Part shown: one piece after another, positions 1 to 4,583 of the stretch
How positions within the stretch are numbered: position 1 is the stretch's first letter
Layout of the letters: every line of letters starts with the position of its first letter
Source of the DNA: a bacterium
GTDB lineage: Bacteria; UBP14; UBA6098
NCBI GenBank assembly: GCA_030642425.1
Contig: DAOWNU010000119.1
Span: forward strand, 1 to 6,382
Reading direction: 5' to 3'
Length of the DNA: 6,382 bases
Notes under the pieces: generated by a model
What the model saw: only the letters and a program-made list of their open reading frames with translations
Database searches by the model: none
What the model was told of the DNA's origin: nothing
Made by a program: the position numbers and the translations under genes

Positions 1-930
1 GACATAATCCATTTTAACATCCAGATATATCTTACCTGCGAAAGAATCGGGAATGTGGATCATTGGGGAAATAATTGTATTGTAAGACTCGCAGTAGGCC
101 TTGGTCATCGCGCTGTATGTTCCTGAAGCGGCATCTTCGTCGGTTATTTCCCACGTGGTCAGATGACGCCCCTGGCTATAATCGAGAATAGTATCCGCGC
201 CGGTGGCGAAAAAGAGCGTGTCCGAGATATCGAACACGGCGATATCGTCCACGATCCAGCCGAACATGTCCGCGTCGAAGGAGGGCGGATCCGCGTGTGT
301 CGGGCCGGTGCAGAACATCATATCCGAAGAAAAGACGAAGCGGACGATCACTTGCTCACCGGCGTAATCGCCAAGCTCGAATGTAACCGGCTCATAGGCG
401 GTTGCTCCATGAACACCGGTCCAGGCGGGATAGCCCGTGCCGAGTCCGCAGAAGCCGAAACCCCATAAATCTGTAACATTATACGCCGGCGCTGTCGGAG
501 TGAGAATTTCCCATGTCGCGCCCATATCCGGCGATATCCAGAGATCGCATCCGTCCCAGCCGTCGTAGCCGAAAGGATAGCCGGTGCCGCCCGAAGGCTC
601 GCAGTTCAGTTTCTGAAGAAATGTTAGAAGCAGCGTGTCGGGCGCCAAAGGCAGGGTTATCAACGGGGTGTCCATAAACTGAAGCCAGCCGTCGTTGTAA
701 CCGCTGTAAATAGTGCCGCCGACATCGTGCGTTCCACACCAATAGCTTTCGCCGTCGTGCGCGAGAAACGTATCGGCATGCCAATAGACTAACGTATCGT
801 CATACCAGTAAAAGTCGCCGGTCTCCCATGTTACCGTCCCCTCGAAACCGTCCGACCAGAGAGTGTCTGTCTGGGCGAGGGCGAAACCGGCGATAAAGAT
901 GGCAATAGATACCCACAGAATCGCTTTCAT
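1..930 (-). CDS. Secreted protein with tandem jelly-roll/MAM-like domains (N-terminal part)
   Basis: I translated the minus strand from the ATG at 930 and found 310 codons without a stop before the left edge, so the C-terminus is missing. An AAGGAGG ribosome site lies at 935-941, a few bases upstream. Residues 1-19 form a signal peptide (Lys2, hydrophobic core, ALA before Gln20), so the product is exported. Residues about 24-235 resemble the MAM-like/choice-of-anchor J or immune-inhibitor-A type of adhesion module: the stretch YDGWDGCDLWIS (122-133), then DMGATWEIL (135-143), and the closing strand FGWIVDDIAV (223-232). From about residue 250 a second, similar module seems to begin: NTIISPMIHIPDS (284-296) parallels MDTPLITLPLAPD (86-98). 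No catalytic motif is visible. A role in adhesion or extracellular substrate binding is inferred. It is transcribed away from the cofactor cluster and is probably unrelated to it. The domain family is moderately sure and the function is not known. Confidence 0.85.
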   Translation of the reverse strand, partial: MKAILWVSIAIFIAGFALAQTDTLWSDGFEGTVTWETGDFYWYDDTLVYWHADTFLAHDGESYWCGTHDVGGTIYSGYNDGWLQFMDTPLITLPLAPDTLLLTFLQKLNCEPSGGTGYPFGYDGWDGCDLWISPDMGATWEILTPTAPAYNVTDLWGFGFCGLGTGYPAWTGVHGATAYEPVTFELGDYAGEQVIVRFVFSSDMMFCTGPTHADPPSFDADMFGWIVDDIAVFDISDTLFFATGADTILDYSQGRHLTTWEITDEDAASGTYSAMTKAYCESYNTIISPMIHIPDSFAGKIYLDVKMDYV

Positions 931-941
931 TGATCCTCCTT

Positions 942-1012
942 GAAATTCAAAAGTTTATTACTATCGAACAAATCCATCTAATGTAATAAATACATATTAT
1001 AAGAAATGTCAA
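942..1012 (-). promoter_or_regulatory. AT-rich leader and possible promoter of the secreted-protein gene
   Basis: The stretch upstream of the minus-strand gene is strongly AT-rich. Read on the minus strand it holds TTGACA (complement of 1007-1012), followed only 5 bases later by TATAAT (996-1001). That spacing is too short for the two to form one sigma-70 promoter, so either may pair with a poorer partner. A promoter somewhere here is expected from the gene order, but the exact elements are uncertain. Confidence 0.3.
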
Positions 1013-1122
1013 GGACGAAAATGAAGTTGGTAGATTTTCGTGGGAAAAGGTTTATGGCCTCGAGAGGATTTGAGAAATGCCTTAAGAATTCTTCTCACGT
1101 TCAATTTCGCCGTGTGTGCACC

Positions 1123-1278
1123 CGAATTAAAGGGCAGACACATGGTTCTGCCCCTATGGATTGAAAATCGGGATTGCTCCGCAGGGGCGATCCGACGGGT
1201 CGTCCGCCTCCCAAACAACGGACGGCGTTAATTCGCGGACGGGTTTGCCACCGGCAAACCCCTACGAATTGAAAAAAT
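1123..1278. repeat. Composite hairpin element (dispersed-repeat type)
   Basis: Several short inverted repeats are packed together. GGGCAGA (1132-1138) pairs with TCTGCCC (1147-1153). GGGTTTGCC (1241-1249) pairs perfectly with GGCAAACCC (1253-1261) across a 3-base loop. CGAATTAA (1123-1130) is the inverse of TTAATTCG (1227-1234). Both hairpins are followed by nearly the same sequence, CCCCTAYGRATTGAAAA, at 1151-1167 and 1259-1275, so the element looks like two related hairpin units in direct order. I see no coding capacity that is more than chance. Hairpins of this general form are common dispersed intergenic repeats in environmental genomes, and that identity is inferred. Confidence 0.6.
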
Positions 1279-1305
1279 GTGTTTATCGTCTGCGGCGCGA
1301 TTGGT

Positions 1306-1585
1306 TTTTACCGGCGCGAAACGCCCTGCGATTGCTCCTTTTTGTTCTTTGACCGGTGCGGTGGCGGATTTGACCGTTCCGAGACGAACAAAAACTACTC
1401 CGAAGTTCGTTTTGATCGATTCGAAACAAGAATTGCCCGCTCCCGAATCCGTTTTGACAGCTCCGAAATGAAAATTGCCCGCTCCCAAATCCATTTTGAT
1501 CACTCCGGAATGGAAATTGACTACTCCCAAACCCGTTTTGATTGCTCCTGAACGCTTTTTGATTACTCCGATATGCCTTTTGATT
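1306..1585 (+). repeat. Left arm of a 21-bp degenerate tandem array
   Basis: Units of the form TTTTGATYGCTCCGAAATGNN repeat with an exact 21-base period. The G of the TTTGAT-like core falls at 1330, 1351, then (degenerate at 1393) 1414, 1435, 1456, 1477, 1498, 1519, 1540, 1561 and 1582, with a weaker unit at 1309. Units alternate between a TTTTGAT type and an AATTG type between 1414 and 1519, so the period there is really 42 bases. Units become more degenerate toward the left end. Because 21 is a multiple of three, long open frames occur on both strands by construction. None has a ribosome site that I can see, so I call this a repeat and not a gene. Confidence 0.9.
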
Positions 1586-1593
1586 AAATCAAA
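1579..1593. repeat. Palindromic centre of the 21-bp array
   Basis: TTTGATT (1579-1585), a single A at 1586, then AATCAAA (1587-1593) form a perfect odd palindrome. It is the point where the unit orientation flips: left of it units read TTTGAT on the plus strand, and right of it they read ATCAAA. Confidence 0.85.
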
Positions 1594-1830
1594 GAGCATG
1601 TCAGAGCTGTCAATGGCCGTATAGGAGCGATCAAAGAGCATGTCGGAGCTGTCAATAGCCGCATCGGAGCAATCAAAAGCCATGTCGGAGCTGTCAATGA
1701 CCGTATCGGAGCGATCAAAAGCCATATCGGAACTGTCAATAGCCGCATAGGAGCGATCAAAAGCCGTGTCGGAGCTGACAATGAGCGGTCAGGAGCTGAC
1801 AATGAGCGGTTAGGAGCAGGCAAAGCCTTA
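1587..1830 (-). repeat. Right arm of the 21-bp array, units in inverted orientation
   Basis: The same unit occurs here in reverse complement (ATCAAAAGCCATGTCGGAGC alternating with a GTCAATGACCGTATCGGAGC type). The key C falls at 1590, 1611, 1632, 1653, 1674, 1695, 1716, 1737, 1758, 1779, 1800 and 1821, an unbroken 21-base period of 12 units with a 42-base higher-order alternation. Copies are better conserved than in the left arm. The plus-strand frame from 1588 to the TAG at 1876-1878 is open for 96 codons and reads as heptads such as AIKSHVG-AVNDRIG, but it has no ATG or GTG near its start and no ribosome site. Confidence 0.9.
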
Positions 1831-1890
1831 TTCGACGCGGTTTTGACCGATATAGAGCGAAAAAAGATGAAATTGTAGAAAAAGGGAGCG

Positions 1891-1938
1891 AATCCGCCGC
1901 AGGCGGTTGAGCATAATCGGCTGTCGGCCCGTGCCGAC
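1891..1938. repeat. Two short perfect hairpins
   Basis: CCGCC (1894-1898) pairs with GGCGG (1902-1906) over a 3-base loop, and GTCGGC (1923-1928) pairs with GCCGAC (1933-1938) over a 4-base loop. Neither is followed by a T run on the plus strand. The phrase GGAGCGAATCCG just before the first recurs at 2139-2150, so these belong to the same family of intergenic repeats. Confidence 0.5.
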
Positions 1939-1974
1939 CCGCAGTCGAGAGATTTTTCGTGTTTTTCGTTGTGT

Positions 1975-2037
1975 AGCTCCGGCCTTGCCGATGAAGCTCC
2001 GGCCTTGCCGGTCGTTGAGCGGAGCCGAAACGACCGG
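1975..2037. repeat. 16-bp direct repeat plus hairpin with TTGAGCGGAGCCGAAA loop
   Basis: AGCTCCGGCCTTGCCG occurs at 1975-1990 and again at 1995-2010 (20-base period). The second copy runs into a hairpin: CCGGTCGTT (2008-2016) pairs perfectly with AACGACCGG (2029-2037) around the 12-base loop GAGCGGAGCCGA. A related loop occurs in the repeat at 2154-2202. Confidence 0.65.
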
Positions 2038-2063
2038 TATTTGTCGAGCGAAACATCCCACCT

Positions 2064-2120
2064 TAATAGGCCCAGCGTCTTGCCGTGTATTTCCCGACGA
2101 GCGAGACGCTCGGCCTATTA
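2064..2120. repeat. 17-bp inverted repeat with 23-base loop
   Basis: TAATAGGCC-C-AGCGTCT (2064-2080) is the inverse of AGACGCT-C-GGCCTATTA (2104-2120) with a single C/C mismatch in 17 pairs. The loop is 2081-2103. No T run follows the plus-strand arm, so it is a poor intrinsic terminator, and it looks more like a small mobile hairpin repeat. A short minus-strand frame reads across it but has no supporting signal. Confidence 0.7.
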
Positions 2121-2153
2121 GATAGGTTTCTGATTAAAGGAGCGAATCCGTCG

Positions 2154-2204
2154 AAGTCGTTGAGTTGGTTATTGAGCGAAGCCGAAATAGACGAAACGAC
2201 TTTT
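2154..2204. repeat. Inverted repeat with an internal related hairpin, followed by TTTT
   Basis: AAGTCGTT (2154-2161) pairs perfectly with AACGACTT (2195-2202), and T residues continue to 2204. The 33-base interior holds TATTGAGCGAAGCCGAAATA, itself a small hairpin with the same constant loop as the repeat at 2008-2037. It could act weakly as a terminator for anything reading in from the left. Confidence 0.5.
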
Positions 2205-2245
2205 CCTCGCCGATTGTTGCATAGAAATAAATAAAAAGAAAATCC

Positions 2246-2278
2246 TTGCATTCGATAAAAAAGTCGTTAGACTATTAT
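2246..2278 (+). promoter_or_regulatory. Probable promoter of the NifX-like/DUF89 gene unit
   Basis: TTGCAT (2246-2251) as a -35 element and TAGACT (2268-2273) as a -10 element are separated by 16 bases, in an AT-rich stretch ahead of the first gene of the cluster. TATTAT (2273-2278) is an alternative -10. Transcription would start near 2280, inside the palindrome that follows. Confidence 0.5.
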
Positions 2279-2292
2279 GAGCATATGCTCAT
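2277..2292. promoter_or_regulatory. Perfect 16-bp palindrome, likely operator
   Basis: ATGAGCATATGCTCAT is its own reverse complement over all 16 bases. It sits at the expected transcription start, directly downstream of the -10 box and about 30 bases before the NifX-like start codon. A homodimeric repressor bound here would block transcription initiation. The symmetry and position are seen directly. The regulator is not encoded in the window and its identity is unknown. Confidence 0.65.
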
Positions 2293-2322
2293 TAAGGAAA
2301 ATCTAAAGAGAGGAGAGTTGTT

Positions 2323-2688
2323 ATGATTATCGCAGTAGCGGCAAGCGGAAACGATTTTGCGGGGCCGATAGCCGACAGGTTCGGACGCGCCCCCGGCTTC
2401 TTTATCGTGGATACAGAAACCGGCAAAAACACCTATCTGAACAATTCCGCGAGTATTTCTATGGGGCACGGCGCGGGAGTCCAGACAACTAAAACAGTCG
2501 CCGAGGCCGGCGCAAAAGCCGCAATCGGTCCGCACTTTGGGCCGTCGGCATTCGGCACGCTCAAGGCGGCCGGACTTCGTGTTTTCACGGCTTCGGGCAG
2601 TGTGGAAAAGGCCGTGGAGGATTATATCGCGGGTTCCCTGCAGGAAGTCCTCCAGTCCGACGTCCAGGGGCATCACGGGAGATATTAG
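2323..2688 (+). CDS. NifX/NifB C-terminal-like metallocofactor-binding protein (COG1433 type)
   Basis: This 121-residue protein is a single small domain of the dinitrogenase iron-molybdenum cofactor family, which in nitrogen fixers binds and carries FeMo-co precursors. Visible family marks are the N-terminal strand MIIAVAASG, DRFGRAPGF (18-26) followed by FIVD, the MGHGAG segment (47-52), AAIGPHFGPSAFGTLKAAG (66-84), and the closing helix SVEKAVEDYIAG (93-104). The length matches stand-alone family members. The tail QGHHGRY holds two His that could bind metal. The start is supported by a GAGAGGAGAG purine run about 7 bases upstream. The gene follows the palindromic operator and is separated from the DUF89 gene by only 3 bases. 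No nitrogenase gene is in view, so a general iron-sulfur or other metal-cluster role is more likely than nitrogen fixation. Confidence 0.88.
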   Translation: MIIAVAASGNDFAGPIADRFGRAPGFFIVDTETGKNTYLNNSASISMGHGAGVQTTKTVAEAGAKAAIGPHFGPSAFGTLKAAGLRVFTASGSVEKAVEDYIAGSLQEVLQSDVQGHHGRY

Positions 2689-2691
2689 TCG

Positions 2692-3555
2692 ATGATCACA
2701 CTCGATTGCATACCTTGTCTTCTGGCACACTCGCTAAAAGCGATGCGAAGGGCCGGCGTGCCGAAGGGGTCTGAAAAAGAGCTTTTCGAGAACGCGCTGG
2801 GCGAGGCTAAAATCATGCTCGACGGCTCGCCCGCACCGATAGCTGCGGCAGCGATCTATCGACTTATCTCGGAAAAAACGGGGAACAACGATCCTTTTCG
2901 TGATTTCAAGAAAAAGTCCACGGCGATGGCTCTGGAAATATTGCCGCGCCTTCGTGAAATGGTCACGGCCTCGGACGATCCTTTTGCCCGCGCGATAGAA
3001 TTCTCGATAGCCGGAAACGCAATCGATCTCGTGAAGATGGAAGAGAGCGACCTCGGCGGGATTATCGATTTACTGGAGAAATCCGAATCGGGCGAATTCG
3101 TTTCTGAGGATATTTCCGCGTTGGAGAGTGAGATTTTTGGCGCAGACAGCGTTTTCGTGATAGGCGACAACGCCGGAGAAACGGTATTCGACCGCCTTTT
3201 TCTCGAGTTGATTAACGGGCCAAAGGTCTATTACGGCGTGCGCGGCGGCCCGGTATTGAACGATGCAACGGCGAAAGAAGCCGAAGAATCCGGAATTGGC
3301 GAGATAGCCGAGATAATTTCGAGCGAGTCGGCAATTCCGGGAACTGTTCTTGAAAAGGTGGGCGAAAAATTCCGAAAGATATTCGACGAAGCGGACGTCG
3401 TAATCGCAAAAGGCCAGGGGAATTTTGAGACGCTGGACGAATCCCCGAGGCCCATATATCACCTTTTCAAAGCTAAATGCGAACCAATAGCCGAGCGGGT
3501 CGGCTGCAACGTGGGTGATTTTATCGTCTGGAAAAATTCACCAAATAACATTTAA
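2692..3555 (+). CDS. DUF89/ARMT1-like metal-dependent phosphatase family protein
   Basis: The 287-residue product matches the DUF89 family in its archaeal/bacterial form, whose members are described as metal-dependent phosphatases acting on damaged or unwanted phosphometabolites. Seen in order: CIPC (6-9) at the N-terminus, DPF (67-69) followed by a Lys-rich stretch, AGNAID (107-112), GDNAGETVFD (158-167) with the Asp and Asn expected to bind metal, RGGPVLNDAT (184-193), AKGQGNFE (239-246), and KCEPIAERVG (262-271). Length is normal and no key motif is missing. GGGAGA at 2677-2682 is the likely ribosome site, and the start lies 3 bases after the NifX-like stop, so the two are surely cotranscribed. 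No signal peptide, so it is cytoplasmic. The substrate is unknown. The linkage to NifX-like and Fe-S genes suggests, by inference, a role in cofactor maintenance. Confidence 0.9.
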   Translation: MITLDCIPCLLAHSLKAMRRAGVPKGSEKELFENALGEAKIMLDGSPAPIAAAAIYRLISEKTGNNDPFRDFKKKSTAMALEILPRLREMVTASDDPFARAIEFSIAGNAIDLVKMEESDLGGIIDLLEKSESGEFVSEDISALESEIFGADSVFVIGDNAGETVFDRLFLELINGPKVYYGVRGGPVLNDATAKEAEESGIGEIAEIISSESAIPGTVLEKVGEKFRKIFDEADVVIAKGQGNFETLDESPRPIYHLFKAKCEPIAERVGCNVGDFIVWKNSPNNI

Positions 3556-3569
3556 TTATTGGAGGAAAA

Positions 3570-3764
3570 ATGGAAAATCCAACTAACAGAGGCATGGGAC
3601 GCGGCGGCGGAGGACGCGGCGGTCAGGGTGGCAATCGTCCCGGTTCGGGACCGGGCGGATATTGTGTTTGCCCGAGCTGCGGCCACAAAGTTACGCATGG
3701 GGCAGGAGTGCCTTGCTACACGGTCAAATGCCCCAAATGCGGGGCGCAAATGGTGAAGGAATAA
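3570..3764 (+). CDS. Small Gly-rich zinc-ribbon protein
   Basis: A 64-residue protein with two parts. Residues 7-30 are a Gly/Arg-rich disordered tract (GMGRGGGGRGGQGG and onward). Residues 31-64 are a zinc ribbon with CPSC (34-37) and CPKC (54-57) knuckles, plus extra Cys at 32 and 49. GGAGG at 3561-3565 gives a well-placed ribosome site, and the gap from the DUF89 gene is 14 bases, so it closes that unit. Similar small zinc ribbons are known next to NifX-like and DUF5320 genes. Their function is not established. It could bind zinc or iron, and the Gly/Arg tract could contact RNA or another protein. A longer overlapping reading in another frame from 3559 lacks the Cys pattern and is not favoured. 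Confidence 0.8.
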   Translation: MENPTNRGMGRGGGGRGGQGGNRPGSGPGGYCVCPSCGHKVTHGAGVPCYTVKCPKCGAQMVKE

Positions 3765-3826
3765 GGTAAAGAAGGTAATGGGTAAAAGGTAATAGGTAAA
3801 TAGGTAAAAGGTAATAGGTAATAGGT
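3765..3826 (+). repeat. GGTAA-type low-complexity purine-rich tract
   Basis: Right after the stop codon the sequence is made of variations on GGTAATA and GGTAAAA (units of about 7-10 bases). It carries no hairpin and no convincing gene. Such tracts recur in environmental genomes, and this one has probably grown by slippage or dispersed copying. Confidence 0.65.
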
Positions 3827-3845
3827 GCCCCACACCGCCCCACCC

Positions 3846-3880
3846 TCTGGATTCCGGGTCAAGCCCAGAATGACAGGTTA
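3846..3880. repeat. Dispersed hairpin repeat (ATTCCGGGTCAAGCCCAGAAT type)
   Basis: ATTCCGGG (3851-3858) pairs with CCCAGAAT (3864-3871) with one mismatch over a 5-base loop. Read on the minus strand it gives the peptide SGLDPESR, a familiar by-product of a widespread bacterial intergenic palindromic repeat, so the minus-strand open frame across it is not a gene. It is preceded by CCGCCCCACCC (3835-3845), an 11-base string that recurs at 6344-6354. Confidence 0.6.
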
Positions 3881-4013
3881 GTTGGGTGGGTCTTGACATT
3901 TGAGCTTTACTATCGAGCCTTTCTCACGCTGAATTCAATTATGGATATCTAAAAAAGCGTGAACAACGCCGGGATATCCCACAAATAACTAAATAACCAC
4001 AAGGAGGTTAATT

Positions 4014-4370
4014 ATGCCGGGTGGAGACAGAACAGGACCCGAAGGAATGGGTCCCATGACTGGCGGAGGATTTGGTTACTGCGCCGGTAACGACCGACCG
4101 GGTTATCCGGTGAATGCCGGAGGCAGAGGCTTCGGTAGAGGCTTTGGACGGGGGCGCGGTTTTTTCGGAAGACCTTTCGGGCTTGGAATGGCCAGGAGGA
4201 ACGGATGGAGAAATCGCGGCTACAATCCGGTATCAGAACCGTATTATGCTAATCGCCCTTATTCCCCAACGAAGGAAGAAGAGCGCGGCATGATTCGGAG
4301 CAATATCGAATTGCTCAAGAGCGATCTCGAGGCTCTGCAAGCACGTCTGACTGAACTCGAAAAAGAATAA
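4014..4370 (+). CDS. DUF5320-type protein with C-terminal coiled coil
   Basis: The 118-residue product opens with MPGGDRTGPEGMGPMTGGGF and then GYCAG, the hallmark N-terminus of the DUF5320 family. Residues 36-70 form a Gly/Arg/Phe-rich tract (GGRGFGRGFGRGRGFF and onward), and 87-118 is a charged helix with heptad spacing of Leu (IELLKSDLEALQARLTELEKE), a likely coiled coil for oligomerisation. One Cys (23) is present, so it does not hold a cluster by itself. The start is fixed by AAGGAGG at 4001-4007. The family's biochemical role is not known. Members are regularly found beside NifX-like proteins and MinD-type Fe-S ATPases, as here. The gene stands apart, with a 249-base spacer before it and a stem-loop after it, and may be its own transcript. 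Confidence 0.85.
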   Translation: MPGGDRTGPEGMGPMTGGGFGYCAGNDRPGYPVNAGGRGFGRGFGRGRGFFGRPFGLGMARRNGWRNRGYNPVSEPYYANRPYSPTKEEERGMIRSNIELLKSDLEALQARLTELEKE

Positions 4371-4382
4371 CCAAAATCGGGA

Positions 4383-4410
4383 TAGGCGGGTTGTCTCGAC
4401 GACCCGCCTA
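4383..4410 (+). terminator. Strong GC stem-loop after the DUF5320 gene
   Basis: TAGGCGGGTTGTC (4383-4395) pairs with GACGACCCGCCTA (4398-4410) with only a G/U wobble, giving a very stable hairpin 12 bases after the stop codon. The 3' side is followed by AAAATAG and not by a T run, so on the plus strand it is not a textbook intrinsic terminator. On the minus strand it is followed by a short T run (ATTTTGG). It may also act as an mRNA-stabilising 3' hairpin. Confidence 0.5.
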
Positions 4411-4415
4411 AAATA

Positions 4416-4488
4416 GGGATCAAGGATTCAAGGGTTCAAGGGTTCAAGTGTTTTTGTATTTCCCTTGACCCCTCGAACCCTTGATCCC
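4416..4488. repeat. 26-bp imperfect inverted repeat of CAAGGGTT type
   Basis: Bases 4416-4441 and 4463-4488 are inverse copies with 3 mismatches in 26, around a 21-base T-rich loop. The left arm is itself built of a 9-base tandem motif TTCAAGGGT. I see no coding capacity. It looks like a dispersed low-complexity hairpin repeat and lies back-to-back with the preceding GC stem-loop. Confidence 0.6.
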
Positions 4489-4500
4489 TGGAACCCTTAT

Positions 4501-4529
4501 TTCAATAACATAGAAGCACTTTCCATAAT
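4501..4529 (+). promoter_or_regulatory. Possible promoter of the ferredoxin/ATPase gene unit
   Basis: TTCAAT (4501-4506) and CATAAT (4524-4529), 17 bases apart, form a weak sigma-70-like pair. A promoter is expected here because stem-loops separate this unit from the DUF5320 gene. The palindrome found at 2277 is not repeated here, so the two units need not share a regulator. Confidence 0.3.
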
Positions 4530-4583
4530 CTACAATAATTGTTCGGGTGGAATTTGTGAAATATGCGAGTTAGGAGGATGCCT

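Noticed and set aside
163..784. Plus-strand frame 163-468 and minus-strand frame 479-784
   Set aside because: Both lie inside the continuous 310-codon secreted-protein frame, have no family marks and are shadows.
1228..1823. Open frames of 60-165 residues within the 21-bp array on both strands
   Set aside because: A 21-base period keeps any frame open across all units. Starts are made by the repeat unit itself or are rare codons, no ribosome site is visible, and several frames are open at once, so none is a supported gene.
1306..1830. CRISPR array
   Set aside because: Units are contiguous without unique spacers, diverge from each other, and reverse orientation at the centre; no cas gene is present.
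931..2245. tRNA or other known structured RNA gene in the long intergenic stretch
   Set aside because: No cloverleaf, T-loop consensus or riboswitch core was found by eye; the structure present is explained by simple hairpin repeats.
2063..2251. 62-residue minus-strand frame ending in the inverted repeat
   Set aside because: It reads through two repeat elements, has no ribosome site and no recognisable domain.
2323..2688. Naming the gene nifX or nifB
   Set aside because: Only the general cofactor-binding domain is visible, with no radical-SAM domain and no nitrogenase genes, so a nif symbol is not justified.
3552..3899. 115-residue minus-strand frame
   Set aside because: It is the shadow of the zinc-ribbon gene plus the GGTAA tract and the SGLDPESR-type hairpin repeat.
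3893..3913. TTGACA at 3893-3898 as a promoter for the DUF5320 gene
   Set aside because: The best -10-like string, TACTAT at 3908-3913, is only 9 bases away, and nothing suitable lies at 16-18 bases.
4563..4583. Upstream ATG at 4563 as start of the first ferredoxin-like protein
   Set aside because: The AGGAGG ribosome site at 4572-4577 lies downstream of it and fits the ATG at 4584.
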